From Symbiodinium natans (lineage: Eukaryota > Sar > Dinophyceae > Suessiales > Symbiodiniaceae): 64,000 nt of DNA. Each line of letters opens with the position of its first letter. Position 1 is the stretch's first letter. The translations under genes and the position numbers were made by a program. The notes beneath the pieces were generated by a model. The model had not been told where the DNA came from. It made no database searches and saw only the letters and a list, made by a program, of their open reading frames with translations. The DNA lies in contig CAJNDS010000158.1 in NCBI GenBank assembly GCA_905221605.1, positions 168,999 to 232,998 of the forward strand, written 5' to 3'. This document shows, piece after piece, positions 1 through 10,726 of the stretch.

Positions 1-404
1 CCAACATTAAGGTTTAGGAGTTCACAGGGTTTAGGGCCCCTTAAAAAAAGGGAACCAGGGCTTTGTTGGGGCAGCTTATAGGTGCGAAGTTGGGTACCCT
101 AAGGGTCGATGTACCTGCAAGTAGGGGCCCCCAAGTTAGTAGGGCTACAAGGGCCCTAAAGTGCGTTATGAGTCATATGTAGGTTGTAACTCCCTGAACT
201 AGACGTAACGGAGCCCCTACTGGTATCCTGATTATAAGGGAAGGGTACTATGTGGGGTTGATATTGGGAGTCCCTTATCTTCGTAAACCCCGTCCATGTA
301 CCCATATGGTAGATACTTGGACCTTAAAGGGATACTTGGACCTTAAAGGGGCTTTCCTCTACAGCAGTTCCTGGGGGCTCGAGTCCCTAGGCAGCAGAAC
401 TCAA

Positions 405-470
405 AAAACCCTAAACCCTAAACCCTAAACCCTAAACCCTAAACCCTAAACCCTAAACCCTAAACCCTTA
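405..470. repeat. Interstitial (CCCTAAA)n array
   Basis: About eight tandem CCCTAAA heptamers, with degenerate copies continuing to about 520. The array sits internally between single-copy DNA, so it is not a chromosome end. Confidence 0.95.
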
Positions 471-683
471 TCCCTAGACCCTAAACCCTTCACCATAAAC
501 CCAAAACAGCCTAAACCCTAACTGGGGGTTTCCGCCCTTCTTGAGGTTGGTGCCTATCATAAGGATTAGAGTGATTTTGGGGGCTGAATATTGCCGCGGA
601 TCTTGGGAAAACCCCCAAACCCCAAGCCCTAAACCCTAAACCCTAAACCCTCACCCTAAACCTCCCAAAGCCCTTTTGGGCAC

Positions 684-763
684 CTTCGAGCCGGCTGCTC
701 AGCGCCGTGGCTGCCGCTTGAAGCATCGGCGGGTATGCCTTGGAACCACAGCAACCCCAACTC
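684..763 (-). CDS. Exon-like island, unknown protein
   Basis: A possible internal exon. It opens after an acceptor ending CCCTACAG and closes at CGAAG|GTGCCC. One frame is open throughout and includes LLWFQGIPADASSG. Telomere-like arrays lie on both sides. No domain is recognised, and short open frames in GC-rich DNA can arise by chance. Confidence 0.3.
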
Positions 764-1373
764 CTGTAGGGTTTACAGTAGGGTTTAGGGTTAAGGGTTT
801 GGGGTTTAGGATTTAGGGTTTAGGGGGGTTTTGGGCATGGGGTTCGGGCGTTTGGGGTTAAGGTTCAAAGAAAAGTGTTGACTTAGTACGTCCACTTAGT
901 ACCCTCAAAACCCTTATACAATCCCCATAACCCACCTTACTAACCCTACTTACTGTCAAAAGGGCTTCCAAGTAGGGCTCAGGTTTAGGGCTTAGGGCTT
1001 AGGGTTTTGGAGTTAGGGGGTTTGGAGCAGCTTGTGGGGGGGGTGGGGGGGTGGGGGTTGTCCCGTTCACTGAGAGGCTTAGGGGCATAAGGTTGAGGGG
1101 TTTGGAGCACATGTATTCATAGTCTTCAGCGGCAGTCAGGGGGTTTGGGACTTTATATCAGCAAGGTTTTCTGGTTGCAAAGTGGGGGTTATGAGATGTA
1201 TGCTGACTACTGCAAATAGAACGAACTGCCTTACTAAAGTTAGTAAAGTAAAGAATACATGAGACTTCTTACTTAGTACTTATACTGTAGAATTCCGTTA
1301 GTGAGGTGGCCCGTCCTTGAAGGTTACTGCAGACATACGAAGCCCATTGAACCATGACCCCTGCCAGTACCAG

Positions 1374-1450
1374 CCTTCGACCACCTGCCTGATGAGGCTG
1401 CAAGATATCTTAAACCAAGCCGGCCGCCGCGGCTGCGCACTCGTCCCTAA
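1374..1450 (+). CDS. Terminal exon-like island
   Basis: After a CCAGTACCAG acceptor one frame reads FDHLPDEAARYLKPSRPP and ends at a TAA that lies in a CCCTAA motif, just before the CCCTAAA array at 1475. Function unknown. Other frames are also partly open. Confidence 0.3.
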
Positions 1451-1779
1451 CTCCTTGCCCTAAAGCCTGAACTCGAAACCCTAAACCCTAAACTCGAAAC
1501 CCTAAACCCTGAACCCCTAAACCCTAAACCCTAAACCCTAAACCCTAAACCCCAAAACCCTAAACCCTAAACCCGAAACAAAAGAAACACCTGAACTCTT
1601 CTCGACACAGGCTCCTGGGCCCCTTGGCCCAACGTGCGCGGGCGAATGCTACAGCCACCTGGCATACATATATATATATATGGTACCCCCCCCCCCCAAG
1701 TACCTAGGTCTCATTTTCTTCCCTGTCTCAGGTACCGGCCTCAGATGACTTGCCTCTTGTAGGGTTTAGGGTTTAGGAG

Positions 1780-3000
1780 TGAAAGTGCTGTACTGTCCCT
1801 AAAAAACCAATCCCAGAAGCAGAAAGTGCTGTACTGTCCCTAAAAAACCTAAAAAACCAATTCTGGAGGCCTATCAAGACAGGCCCTCCTCAAAAGATTG
1901 GTTTTTTAGGGACAGTACGGCACTTCGAAGGCCTGAGGTGCTGAAAGTGCTGTACTGTCCCTAACAAAGCAATCCCAGAAGAAGAAAGTGCTGTACTGTC
2001 CCTAAAAAACCTAAAAAACCAATTCTGGTGGCCTATACAGACAGGCCCTCTTCCAAAGATTGTTTTTTTTAGGGACAGTACGGCACTTTGCAGGCCTGAG
2101 GTGCTGAAAGTGCTGTACTGTCCCTAAAAAACCAATCCCAGAAGCAGAAAGTGCCGTACTGTCCCTAAAAAACCTAAAAAACCAATTCTGGTGGCCTATA
2201 CAAACAGGCCCTCTTCCAAAGATTGGTTTTTTAGGGACAGTACGGCACTTTGAAGGCCTGAGGTGCTGAAAGTGCTGTACTGTCCCTAAAAAACCAATCT
2301 TTTCGTGAGGGTCTACCTGTATAGGCCTCCAGAATTGGTTTTTTAGGTTTTTTAGGGACAGTACGGCACTTTCTGCTTCTGGGATTGGTTTTTTAGGGAC
2401 AGTGCGGCACTTTGAAGGCCTGAGGTGCTGAAAGTGCTGTACTGTCCCTAAAAAACCAATCTTTTCGTGATTGTCTATCTGTATAGGCCTCCAGAATTGG
2501 TTTTTTAGGTTTTTTAGGGACAGTACGGCACTTTGTGCTTCTGGGATTGGTTTTTTAGGGACAGTGCGGCACTTTGAAGGCCTGAGGTGCTGAAAGTGCT
2601 GTGCTGTCCCTGAAAAACCAATCTTTTCGTGAGGGTCTACCTGTATAGGCCTCCAGAATTGGTTTTTTAGGTTTTTTAGGGACAATACGGCACTTTATGT
2701 TTATGGGATTGGTTTTTTAGGGACAGTACAGCACTTTGAGGGTCTGAGGTGCTGAAAGTGCTGTGCTGTCCCTAAAAACCAATCTTTTCAAGAGGGGCTG
2801 CCTGTACAGGTCCCCAGAATTGGTTTTTTAGGTTTTTTAGGGACAGTACAGCGTTTTCCGCTTCTGGGATTGCTTTGTTAGGGACAGTACAGCACTTTCA
2901 GCCCTTCAGATCCCCAAAGTGCTGTACTGTCCCTAAAAAACCAATCTTTTCGTGACGGCCTGCCTTGTAATTATAGGCCTCCAGAATTGGTTTTTGTTTG
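1780..3000. repeat. Array of foldback hairpin repeats (AAAGTGCTGTACTGTCCC)
   Basis: A motif containing AGTGCTGTACTGTCCCTAAA and its inverted copy (TTTAGGGACAGTACGGCACT) alternates about ten times. Adjacent copies form hairpins with arms of about 34 bp around a GGCCTGAGGTGCTG loop, for example near 2220-2300. Spacers share a GGCCTATACAGACAGGCCC-like block. A 224-codon minus-strand open frame (2011-2685) runs through the array with a repeating sequence; I read it as a by-product of the repeat. Probably a nested MITE or foldback cluster. Confidence 0.85.
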
Positions 3001-4140
3001 TTCAGAGAGCACAATTCAGCAGCAATAAAGCTAATTCCACTATTTGTTAAAAACTGTGATGTAAGTAACATTTTATCTAATCGATGTAATGCCTAAATGA
3101 CGCGACGAGGTCAAGTTTCCTGATAAGTAGGCTTTAATTCATTTCATTTGCTTTACAACTGTCATTCATTTAGTCTGGTTGAGGTTGAAGTAAAAAAAGG
3201 ATAGACATTTAGTTAGTTGACCTCTTAGAATAAGAAACTAAATGTAGTTTTTTCTTGGGAAGGCCTATTACAGTATTCGTTTGAAGTAATTAATCCAGTC
3301 AGGCTGAACCAATTGAATTGTTGTTAAGGATCGTGGCTTGTTTAATTTAAATTATCGAATTCGTTTAGTTAAGGGTATACTAATTAGTTTCATTCATTTG
3401 CTTCACCTTTAAGTAAACTAAATCCACAATTGAAATGATTTTGACTACATTAATATCAGCAAACAAAAGGCCGTAGTTACTGTTCTTAGTAAGTTTTAGT
3501 TCATTGAGTTCCTTTAGTTAATTATTGGTCTACGAACTCAATTTATTTACTTAACCCTTCAGAAGACTAATCAAATTGTTGGAAAGACTTTACGTATGTT
3601 ATTTTCCAGAAACGAAAAACTTTAGTTAAATTAAGTACTGTGCTTGTTCACGAAAAGAAGAAGGAACATGTTTTAGCTCATTCAATGAATGCTTAAGTGA
3701 AGCCATTAGGTCAGGTTCCCTATTACGCATTATGTTTTAAGTAGTGTATGAACAAGTTTAGTTACAGGCCTGTCTTTTCTAGCACAAAAGCAAAAACACC
3801 TTCAGAAGACTAATCAAACTGTTGGAAAGACTGTACGTATGTTATTTTCCAGAAACGAAAAGCTTTAGTTAAATTAAGTAATGTGCTTGTTCACGAAAAG
3901 AAGAAGGAACATGTTTTAGCTCATTCAGTGAATGCTTAAGTGAAGCCACTAGGTCAGGTTCCCTATTACGCATTATGTTTTAATTAATGTAGTGTATGAA
4001 CAAGTTTAATTACAGGCCTGTCTTTTCTAGCACAGAAGCAAAAACACGTGTAACATGATTCCGTCGCACGCCGTGTTGCGCTGCTTGCTGCGTCTGTCGC
4101 CTATGTGGTGGGCAGTATCCTCCATTCCGTTCATGCGATT
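3001..4140. other. AT-rich island with no recognisable gene
   Basis: Composition drops sharply to AT-rich and telomere-like heptamers disappear. No convincing open frame or domain was seen. It contains a two-copy tandem duplication (3556-4049). Confidence 0.7.
3556..4049 (+). repeat. Two-copy tandem duplication, period 243 bp
   Basis: Copy 1 (3556-3798) and copy 2 (3799-4049) both start CCTTCAGAAGACTAATCAAA and end in a TTTCTAGCACA-AAGCAAAAACAC block. They differ by a few substitutions and an 8-bp insertion in copy 2, so the duplication is fairly recent. Confidence 0.95.
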
Positions 4141-4205
4141 CAAAAAACACGTTTTTTAGTAAATCCTACGAAAAACACACTCTTTTTTAAGTAAAACCTA
4201 GGCGC

Positions 4206-4340
4206 TACGGGGGGGGGGGTAGCATATATATATATATATATATATATACAGATATTATACAGACATATTAATATATATAAATACATACATACATATATAT
4301 ATATATCAAAAATGTATATCATATATATATATATATGTAT
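4206..4340. repeat. Poly-G plus (TA)n microsatellites
   Basis: A G run near 4210 is followed by alternating AT tracts up to 4340. Short open frames here are low-complexity and not genes. Confidence 0.9.
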
Positions 4341-4886
4341 GAAATGTATTTATTTATTTGTTTTTCTATCAAGGTCTTTTTATTCCTATTGAAAGGTTTA
4401 TCTATTTATATTTATATTCATTTGTGTTCTCATGCATTTTTGATAGTTATATGTCTCTCTTTCTATATTTCTACGCGAGATTCGGGATTGAGGGCTTCGG
4501 GTCTTAAAAAACAGTTTACCAGGTCCAGTTGCCTCCACAGTTATGGGCGATATCATTCAGGGCTAGATATTCCTCTTAAACTCTAAACCCTAAACCCTAA
4601 ACCTTCAACCTAGAAAGAGATACGGGTAGGGTTCGGCCTTCAGGGTTTAAAGTTAAGACTTCAGCTTTAATTTGGTTTGCGGATGTATGGGCTAGACTGG
4701 CTTGTGTTGAGGCAAGCTAGCATGAACAAAAACAGTCAAATAGTTTGGCAACACTGAGAACACTGATTGCTCAAGGCCGGTAGCGTTTCACCACGAATGC
4801 GTCTTCGCAAGCCTACCTCCCAGAAATCTGAACTCTAAACCCTCAGCAGGTCTAACTTTTGCCAGTTCCCTGACATATAAAATCTA

Positions 4887-4945
4887 AGAACCTCTAAACC
4901 CTAAACCCTAAACCCTAAACCCTAAACCCTAAACCCTAAACACTA
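4887..4945. repeat. Interstitial (CCCTAAA)n array
   Basis: About seven heptamers, degenerating at the right edge just before the exon-like island at 4968. Confidence 0.95.
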
Positions 4946-4967
4946 AAACCTAAAACCCAACCCCCAG

Positions 4968-5030
4968 TGCCTCACGCAGATCCGTGGCTCCAAGTGTGGT
5001 GACCGGCGCTGGGCGGGCGTTCCCTTCAGG
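4968..5030 (+). CDS. Exon-like island, unknown protein
   Basis: The open frame reads LTQIRGSKCGDRRWAG between an AACCCCCAG acceptor and a TTCAGG|GTTGAG donor. Exactly 21 codons, with TTTAGGG arrays on the right. No family recognised. Confidence 0.35.
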
Positions 5031-5289
5031 GTTGAGGGGTTAGGGTTACAGGGTTCAGGGTTCAGGGTTCAGGGTTTAGGGTTTAGGGTTTAGGGCTACA
5101 AGGTTTAGGGTGAAGGGTTTAGGGCAGGGTTTAGTGTTTTGGGCTTAGGGCTTAGGGCTGATTAGAAGGTTTAGGGTTTAAGATTCAAGAATCTCGGATA
5201 AACTCTAAACCCTAAACCCCATATCCTAAACCTATTGAACGACTCAGGAGCCCTCAGAAAACTTTATAAACACTCTAGGCCCTTTAAGC

Positions 5290-5527
5290 CGGTTTAGGGT
5301 TTAGGGTTTAGGGTTTAGGGTTTAGGGTTTAGGGTTCCGGGCTTGAACCTATGGTCCCTAGAGGCTGGGATGCCCAAAAGGGCATCCGAGTTACTCAAAT
5401 CCTGGAACGCAGTTGCCTCCGCCGGGCTTAGGGTTTTGGGTTAAGTGTTTAGGGTTTAGGGTTTAGGGTTAGGGTTTAGGGTTTAGGGTTTAGGGTTTAG
5501 GGTTTAGGGTTTAGGGTTTAGGGTTTG
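5290..5527. repeat. Two TTTAGGG arrays around an exon-like island
   Basis: TTTAGGG arrays at 5290-5333 and 5435-5527 flank a GC-rich island. In that island, 5362-5432 on the plus strand reads MPKRASELLKSWNAVASAGL after a CCCTAG acceptor and before a CTTAGG|GTTTTG donor. The island may be an exon; confidence in that part is about 0.35. Confidence 0.9.
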
Positions 5528-5799
5528 GGGAGTTACAAGCTACCTATAACCAAATTGAGGGCCCTTACACCTATGCTTGCAACTAGGGGGCCCCAATTTG
5601 TGAGCTGTCATCATACCGAAAGATTCAACTGTGACAACGGGCAATGGACGCGGCAGGACGAACCGACAACAAGCGATTCAATTCTCTCAGCGCAGGAGAA
5701 AGTGTTCAACAAGCACCACACACAATGCTCGAACTTTCCAGGAAATGGTTTACGGGACAGAGGCAGTGGGCGTGAGAAGGTGTCACCAGCTTGCCTCTA

Positions 5800-8432
5800 A
5801 GTGTGCCGCAGATAGGGAGCCACGTCTGCCCGAAGGTCTGGCAGTCAGCGTTGTGCTGCGTCTCGCATCTTGGCCGCGTGAAATGACACCGTGACTGGAA
5901 CATCCCAGTGCCTTGGAACCGGCCTTGCAACTACAGCAGCCAGCCAACAACAAGGATGACAAAGACATCAACCGCCGCGTCACATCTCGAAAATATCACA
6001 GAGGTACGATGGAGAGCCAGCAGATGTTCGAAACGGGACGCTCCCAGATATTCTCAGATCCTCTCTAGGTCTTGCGTCTTGACTGCCCGAGCTGTCACGA
6101 AGTGTGCCGCAGATAGGGAGCCACGTCTGCCCGAGGGTCTGGCAGTCAGCGTTGTGCTGCGTCTCGCATCTCGGCCGCGTGAAATGACACTGTGACTGGA
6201 ACATCCCAGTGCCTTGGAACCGGCCTTGCAACTACACAGCCAGCCAACAACAAGGACGACAAAGACATCAACCGCCGCGTCACATCTCCAAAATATCACC
6301 GAGGTAAGATGGAGAGCCAGCGGATGAGCGAAACGGGAAGCTCCCAGATATTCCCAGATCCTCTCTATGTCTTGCGTCTTGCCTGCCCGAGCTGTCACGA
6401 AGTGTGCCGCAGATAGGGAGCCACGTCTGCCCGAAGGTCTGGCAGTCAGCGTTGTGCTGCGTCTCGCATCTTGGCCACGTGAAATGACACTGTGACTGGA
6501 ACATCCCAGTGCCTTGGAACCGGCCTTGCAACTACACAGCCAGCCAACAACAAGGACGACAAAGACATCAACCGCCGCGTCACATCTCCAAAATATCACC
6601 GAGGTAAGATGGAGAGCCAGCGGATGAGCGAAACGGGAAGCTCCCAGATATTCCCAGATCCTCTCTATGTCTTGCGTCTTGCCTGCCCGAGCTGTCACGA
6701 AGTGTGCCGCAGATAGGGAGCCACGTCTGCCCGAAGGTCTGGCAGTCAGCGTTGTGCTGCGTCTCGCATCTCGGCCGCGTGAAATGACACTGTGACTGGA
6801 ACATCCCAGTGCCTTGGAACCGGCCTTGCAACTACAGCAGCCAGCCAACAACAAGGATGACAAAGACATCAACCGCCGCGTCACATCTCGAAAATATCAC
6901 AGAGGTACGATGGAGAGCCAGCAGATGAGCGAAACGGGACGCTCCCAGATATTCTCTCTAGGTCTTGCGTCTTGACTGCCCGAGCTGTCACGAAGTGTGC
7001 CGCAGATAGGGAGCCACGTCTGCCCGAGGGTCTGGCAGTCAGCGTTGTGCTGCGTCTCGCATCTTGGCCGCGTGAAATGACACTGTGACTGGAACATCCC
7101 AGTGCCTTGGAACCGGCCTTGCAACTACACAGCCAGCCAACAACAAGGACGACAAAGACATCAACCGCCGCGTCACATCTCCAAAATATCACCGAGGTAA
7201 GATGGAGAGCCAGCGGATGAGCGAAACGGGAAGCTCCCAGATATTCCCAGATCCTCTCTATGTCTTGCGTCTTGCCTGCCCGAGCTGTCACGAAGTGTGC
7301 CGCAGATAGGGAGCCACGTCTGCCCGAAGGTCTGGCAGTCAGCGTTGTGCTGCGTCTCGCATCTTGGCCGCGTGAAATGACACTGTGACTGGAACATCCC
7401 AGTGCCTTGGAACCGGCCTTGCAACTACACAGCCAGCCAACAACAAGGACGACAAAGACATCAACCGCCGCGTCACATCTCCAAAATATCACCGAGGTAA
7501 GATGGAGAGCCAGCGGATGAGCGAAACGGGAAGCTCCCAGATATTCCCAGATCCTCTCTATGTCTTGCGTCTTGCCTGCCCGAGCTGTCACGAAGTGTGC
7601 CGCAGATAGGGAGCCACGTCTGCCCGAAGGTCTGGCAGTCAGCGTTGTGCTGCGTCTCGCATCTTGGCCGCGTGAAATGACACTGTGACTGGAACATCCC
7701 AGTGCCTTGGAACCGGCCTTGCAACTACAGCAGCCAGCCAACAACAAGGACGACAAAGACATCAACCGCCGCGTCACATCTCCAAAATATCACCGAGATA
7801 AGATGGAGAGCCAGCGGATGAGCGAAACGGGAAACTCCCAGATATTCTCAGATCCTCTCAATGTCTTGCGTCTTGCCTGCCCGAGCTGTCACTAAGTGTG
7901 CCGCAGATAGGGAGCCACGTCTACCCGAAGATCTGGCAGTCAGCGTTGTGCTGCGTCTCGCATCTTGGCCGCGTGAAATGACACTGTGACTGGAACATCC
8001 CAGTGCCTTGGAACCGGCCTTGCAACTACAGCAGCCAGCCAACAACAAGGAGGATGAAGACATCAACCGCCGCGTCACATCTCCAAAAGAGGCAAAAAGG
8101 AAAGCAAGCCCATGAGCGAAACGGGAAGCTCCCAGACATTCCCAGATCCTCTCTATGTCTTGCATCTTGCCTGCCCGAGCTGTCACGAAGTGTGCCGCAG
8201 ATAGGGAGCCACGTCTGCCCGAGGGTCTGGCAGTCAGCGTTGTGCTGCGTCTCGCATCTTGGCCGCGTGAAATGACGCTGTGACTGGAACATCCCAGTGC
8301 CTTGGAACCGGCCTTGCAACTACAGCAGCCAGCCAACAACAAGGACGACAAAGACATCAACCGCAGTGTCACATCTCCACGATATCACGGAGGTAAGATC
8401 GGGAGCCAGCCGATGCACGACAGCGAAACAGC
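5800..8432. repeat. 300-bp satellite, nine units, with trimeric higher-order repeat
   Basis: The anchor TGCCGCAGATAGGG recurs near 5805, 6105, 6405, 6705, 6999, 7299, 7599, 7900 and 8193, a unit of about 300 bp (294-301). Units 1-3 match units 4-6 in order. Units 1 and 4 share CTCGAAAATATCACAGAGG and CTACAGCAGCC; units 2-3 and 5-6 share CTCCAAAATATCACCGAGG and CTACACAGCC. This gives a trimer period of about 893-901 bp. Because 300 is a multiple of three, long open frames persist on both strands (minus 6054-6884, 6881-7777, 7848-8372). I regard these as by-products, though a decayed gene of 100-residue repeats cannot be excluded. Confidence 0.9.
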
Positions 8433-8870
8433 ACCTATCTCGCCAGCCAAACCCTAAACCCCGAACCCCGAACCCCGAACCCCGAACCCCGAACCCTGAA
8501 CCCTGAACCCTGAAGCCTGAACCCTAAACCCTAAACCCTGAACCCTAACCAAAGAGGCACTTTCAGGAGGTTTTTAACACACAAACAACCCGACGCCGAG
8601 GCTCCGCCTTCTTGCAGAAGGACGCTGCTGACCGCCTGGAGATGAGCAACAGCAGGGTTTTATATAGGGTTTGGGGTTTAGGGTTTTAGGGCTTAGGGAT
8701 TTAGGGTTTAGGGAAGCTTGGGACGTTTGGCTGTGGAAACTCGGGCAGTTCGCAGATAAGGGTTGGCCGGTTTCTGGGTGTCGGACAGTGTCTCCACAAG
8801 CCCCGGAACCCATTAGACTCCCAACTCTGCCCCCAGAGTTGACGGAAGCCCTGTAGCCCTGACTCCGATG
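8433..8870. other. Degenerate telomere variants with exon-like islands
   Basis: 8450-8550 is a run of TTCGGGG-type variants (CCCCGAA repeated). Then 8618-8656 (after CTTCTTGCAG, before AGG|GTTTTA) and 8720-8855 on the plus strand are open islands separated by a TTTAGGG array. They could be two exons, but two frames of the second are open, so I assign no product. Confidence 0.5.
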
Positions 8871-8891
8871 CCCCAGAACAGCCTTTGAATT

Positions 8892-9003
8892 CTTGGCTGC
8901 ACTCAGGAGGGTAGCTATAAATTAAACCTTTAGCTGCCTTATTAAGAAACCCAATAAAGCCAAAAAAGGTAAGGATCTAAAGTTACGGTAAAGTGCCACA
9001 AAG
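8892..9003 (+). repeat. Dispersed 115-bp repeat, copy 1 of 3
   Basis: Shares a GGCTGCACTCAGGAGGGTAG start, a TTATTAAGAAACCCAA core and a GGATCTAAAGTTACGG end with copies at 25,559-25,670 and 35,319-35,432. No terminal inverted repeats seen; possibly a SINE-like or former exonic element. Confidence 0.9.
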
Positions 9004-9097
9004 AATTCGTAAAGCCCGAAAGCCTAAGCCCCAAACTCGAAACCCCTTACAGCCCCAAACCCGAAATCCTAACCCTACTTAGTAGCCCAGTAACCAT

Positions 9098-9195
9098 TAT
9101 TACTACGGGCACCCCCTTTTTTGGCTTAACTACTTTACAAGGGAACCTTGAACCAACAAAAGGGTAAAGGGTACCACTGGGGCTACCAAGCCTAA
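9098..9195 (+). repeat. Dispersed GGGAACCTTGAACC repeat, copy 1
   Basis: The core AAGGGAACCTTGAACCAA followed by a GGGTACCACTGGG block recurs at 37,128-37,185 and, more diverged, at 39,058-39,128. A relative may lie at 46,290-46,370. Not assigned to a known family. Confidence 0.7.
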
Positions 9196-9798
9196 AGTAG
9201 CCCCCAACCCCCCCCCCCCCCCCCCTCTAAAAACCCCGCGGCCTCAAAAGCGCTGGGGTTCAGGGCCTGCAGCCTCGCACATGGCCACAAAGGCTGCCAG
9301 TCACCATTTGCTCTGGGTGGGGGGTTTAGGATATTGTAGGGTTTTGGGGTTTTAGGTTTTAGGGTTTAACGGTGTTAAGGGCTTTAGAGGATTAGGGTTT
9401 TAGAGTTTTTGGGCCCAGAGCTTGAAGAGGTCTAAGGGTGGAGGGTGCAGGGCTTACAGAGGGTTTAGGGCGCACACAAAGAATCTTGGTGCCTTTTGGT
9501 TTGGGCTTGTAAAGGCGGTAGCTGTTTAGGGCTGGAGGTTGAAGTAAAAACAGCGCCTAGAAATGGTATAGAGTTTCAGTAGGCTTCAGGTGACTGAGGC
9601 GTTTAGGGCTCAGGTTTGGGGCTTGGAGCTTGGGGTTTGGGCATGTGGGGTTTTGGGTTGAGGGGTCTTGGTTGAGGGTTTAGGGTTAGGTTTGTGCCAT
9701 CCAACAGGTCAAGATGTTTGGCTGCACGGGGAATGGAGGAGGCGAGTAGGGATTTTCGAGTCCTGAAGAAAGTTACAAAGCCCCGAAACCCTAGCCCC
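9196..9798. other. Poly-C tract and degenerate telomere mosaic
   Basis: A C run at about 9206-9226, then degenerate TTTAGGG variants. An exon-like minus-strand island near 9703-9760 opens after an ACTTTCTTCAG acceptor. Nothing else identified. Confidence 0.6.
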
Positions 9799-9873
9799 AT
9801 GAGCCAAACACTGCGCCAGTTGCTCTCTGAGTGCCTCCGAGACCGGGCACTTCTTTGCAAACCCAGACTATAA
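9799..9873 (+). CDS. Short open island with start and stop
   Basis: ATG to TAA, 24 residues beginning MSQTLRQLLSECLRDRALL, after a CCCTAG acceptor-like motif. It may be a terminal exon or a chance frame. No homology recognised. Confidence 0.25.
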   Translation: MSQTLRQLLSECLRDRALLCKPRL

Positions 9874-10014
9874 GCCCCAAAACCCTAAACCATGTAAACC
9901 CCGTAGGCCCTACAAACCCTATAAGCCCTATAAACCCTACAAGCCCTTAAAACCCCATAAACCCAAAAAATCCTGAACCCTAAACCCTACAAACCCTACA
10001 ACCCTAAACCGCAG

Positions 10015-10074
10015 CCCCACATTCGAAGCAGCGGCCTGCCCCAGGTGGAGAGAAGTGTCACCGCCTCAGGCTGA
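10015..10074 (+). CDS. Terminal exon-like island
   Basis: Opens after CTAAACCGCAG, reads PHIRSSGLPQVERSVTASG and stops at TGA just before the TTTAGGG array at 10,078-10,133. Unknown function. Confidence 0.25.
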   Translation, partial: PHIRSSGLPQVERSVTASG

Positions 10075-10179
10075 ACGTGGGTTTAGGGTTTAGGGTTTAG
10101 GGTTTAGGGTTTAGGGTTTAGGGTTTAGGGTTTAGGCTGTGTTTCGGGGTTTTTGGCGTAGGACTGCAAGGAACTTCAC

Positions 10180-10318
10180 CAGTAGGGCCCCCCCCAAGTT
10201 ATAAGCTACGTGGCCCTAAAGCGGGTGAAAAGTCTTTTTGTTTGGGTGAGTCCTTTTGTTTGGGTGATAACTTCCTCAACTACAAAAAAATCATAAGGGG
10301 CCCCCAAGCCATGGGCCG
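10180..10318. mobile_element. Palindromic MITE remnant, GGGGCCCCCAAGTTATA family
   Basis: Ends carry AGTAGGGCCCCCCCCAAGTT and an inverted GGGGCCCCCAAGCCATG. Relatives lie at 110-196, 5525-5620 and 31,447-31,583. Confidence 0.6.
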
Positions 10319-10325
10319 CTAAAGG

Positions 10326-10717
10326 GTGCGGCTCTTTCTTGGGGCAGTTACAAGGTCCCGCCTTTAAAAGGGAACCCCTTGCATACCCCTTACATACCCC
10401 TTATATATCCTATAAAGCCCAAGTGCCCATATTTGGTTATGGCCCAATACACCCCCCCCCGGCGCGGGGACCCTTGTCGCGCCCCTTGACGCACCAGCTT
10501 TGTTTCAAACCTTTGTCGCGTGGCACTCTAGAAAACACCCCTTGTCGCAAGCCTTGTCGTGCAACGTTTGTCGCAAGACCCGGTTTTTGTTACAAACCCT
10601 TTGTCGCGCCGTGCACGCCCAGGGGCATGTTACAAGCCTAGCGTTTTGGGCTGCGCCCATTTCAGAACCCTTTACAGGAGATAAGGGACCACATTCAGGG
10701 ACCACATAGCTACCCTG
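10326..10717. mobile_element. MITE of the GGGTAGTTACATGGTCCC family with inserted DNA
   Basis: Left end GCAGTTACAAGGTCCC and right end AGGGACCACATAGCTACCC match the termini of elements at 18,094-18,255, 31,687-31,820, 36,921-36,998 and 46,784-46,931. The middle holds about 200 bp of TTGTCGC-rich sequence absent from the other copies. The element ends just upstream of the exon at 10,727. Confidence 0.65.
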
Positions 10718-10726
10718 AGAAAGCAG

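Larger units (their letters stand above)
1..1770. other. Mosaic of telomere-like arrays, palindromic elements and exon-like islands
   Basis: Intergenic or intronic mosaic. CCCTAAA arrays lie at about 405-470 and 1475-1575, and degenerate TTTAGGG at 770-840 and 975-1015. Palindromic element remnants occur at 110-196 (GGGGCCCCCAAGTTA type) and 200-296 (ends in TTCGTAAACCCCG, the same family as the intron at 11,593-11,682). A G-rich run is at 1037-1058 and a (TA)n tract near 1666-1682. Two exon-like islands are listed separately. Confidence 0.85.

Noticed and set aside
1-600. Chromosome end (true telomere)
   Set aside because: Arrays are short, occur in both orientations throughout 55 kb, and unique DNA flanks each one.
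2011-2685. 224-codon minus-strand frame as a gene
   Set aside because: It runs through the hairpin repeat and encodes only the repeated motif; non-repeat sequence is absent.
6054-8372. Long minus-strand frames as a repeat protein
   Set aside because: They follow from the 300-bp satellite period; frames on the plus strand are equally open and indels break them between units.
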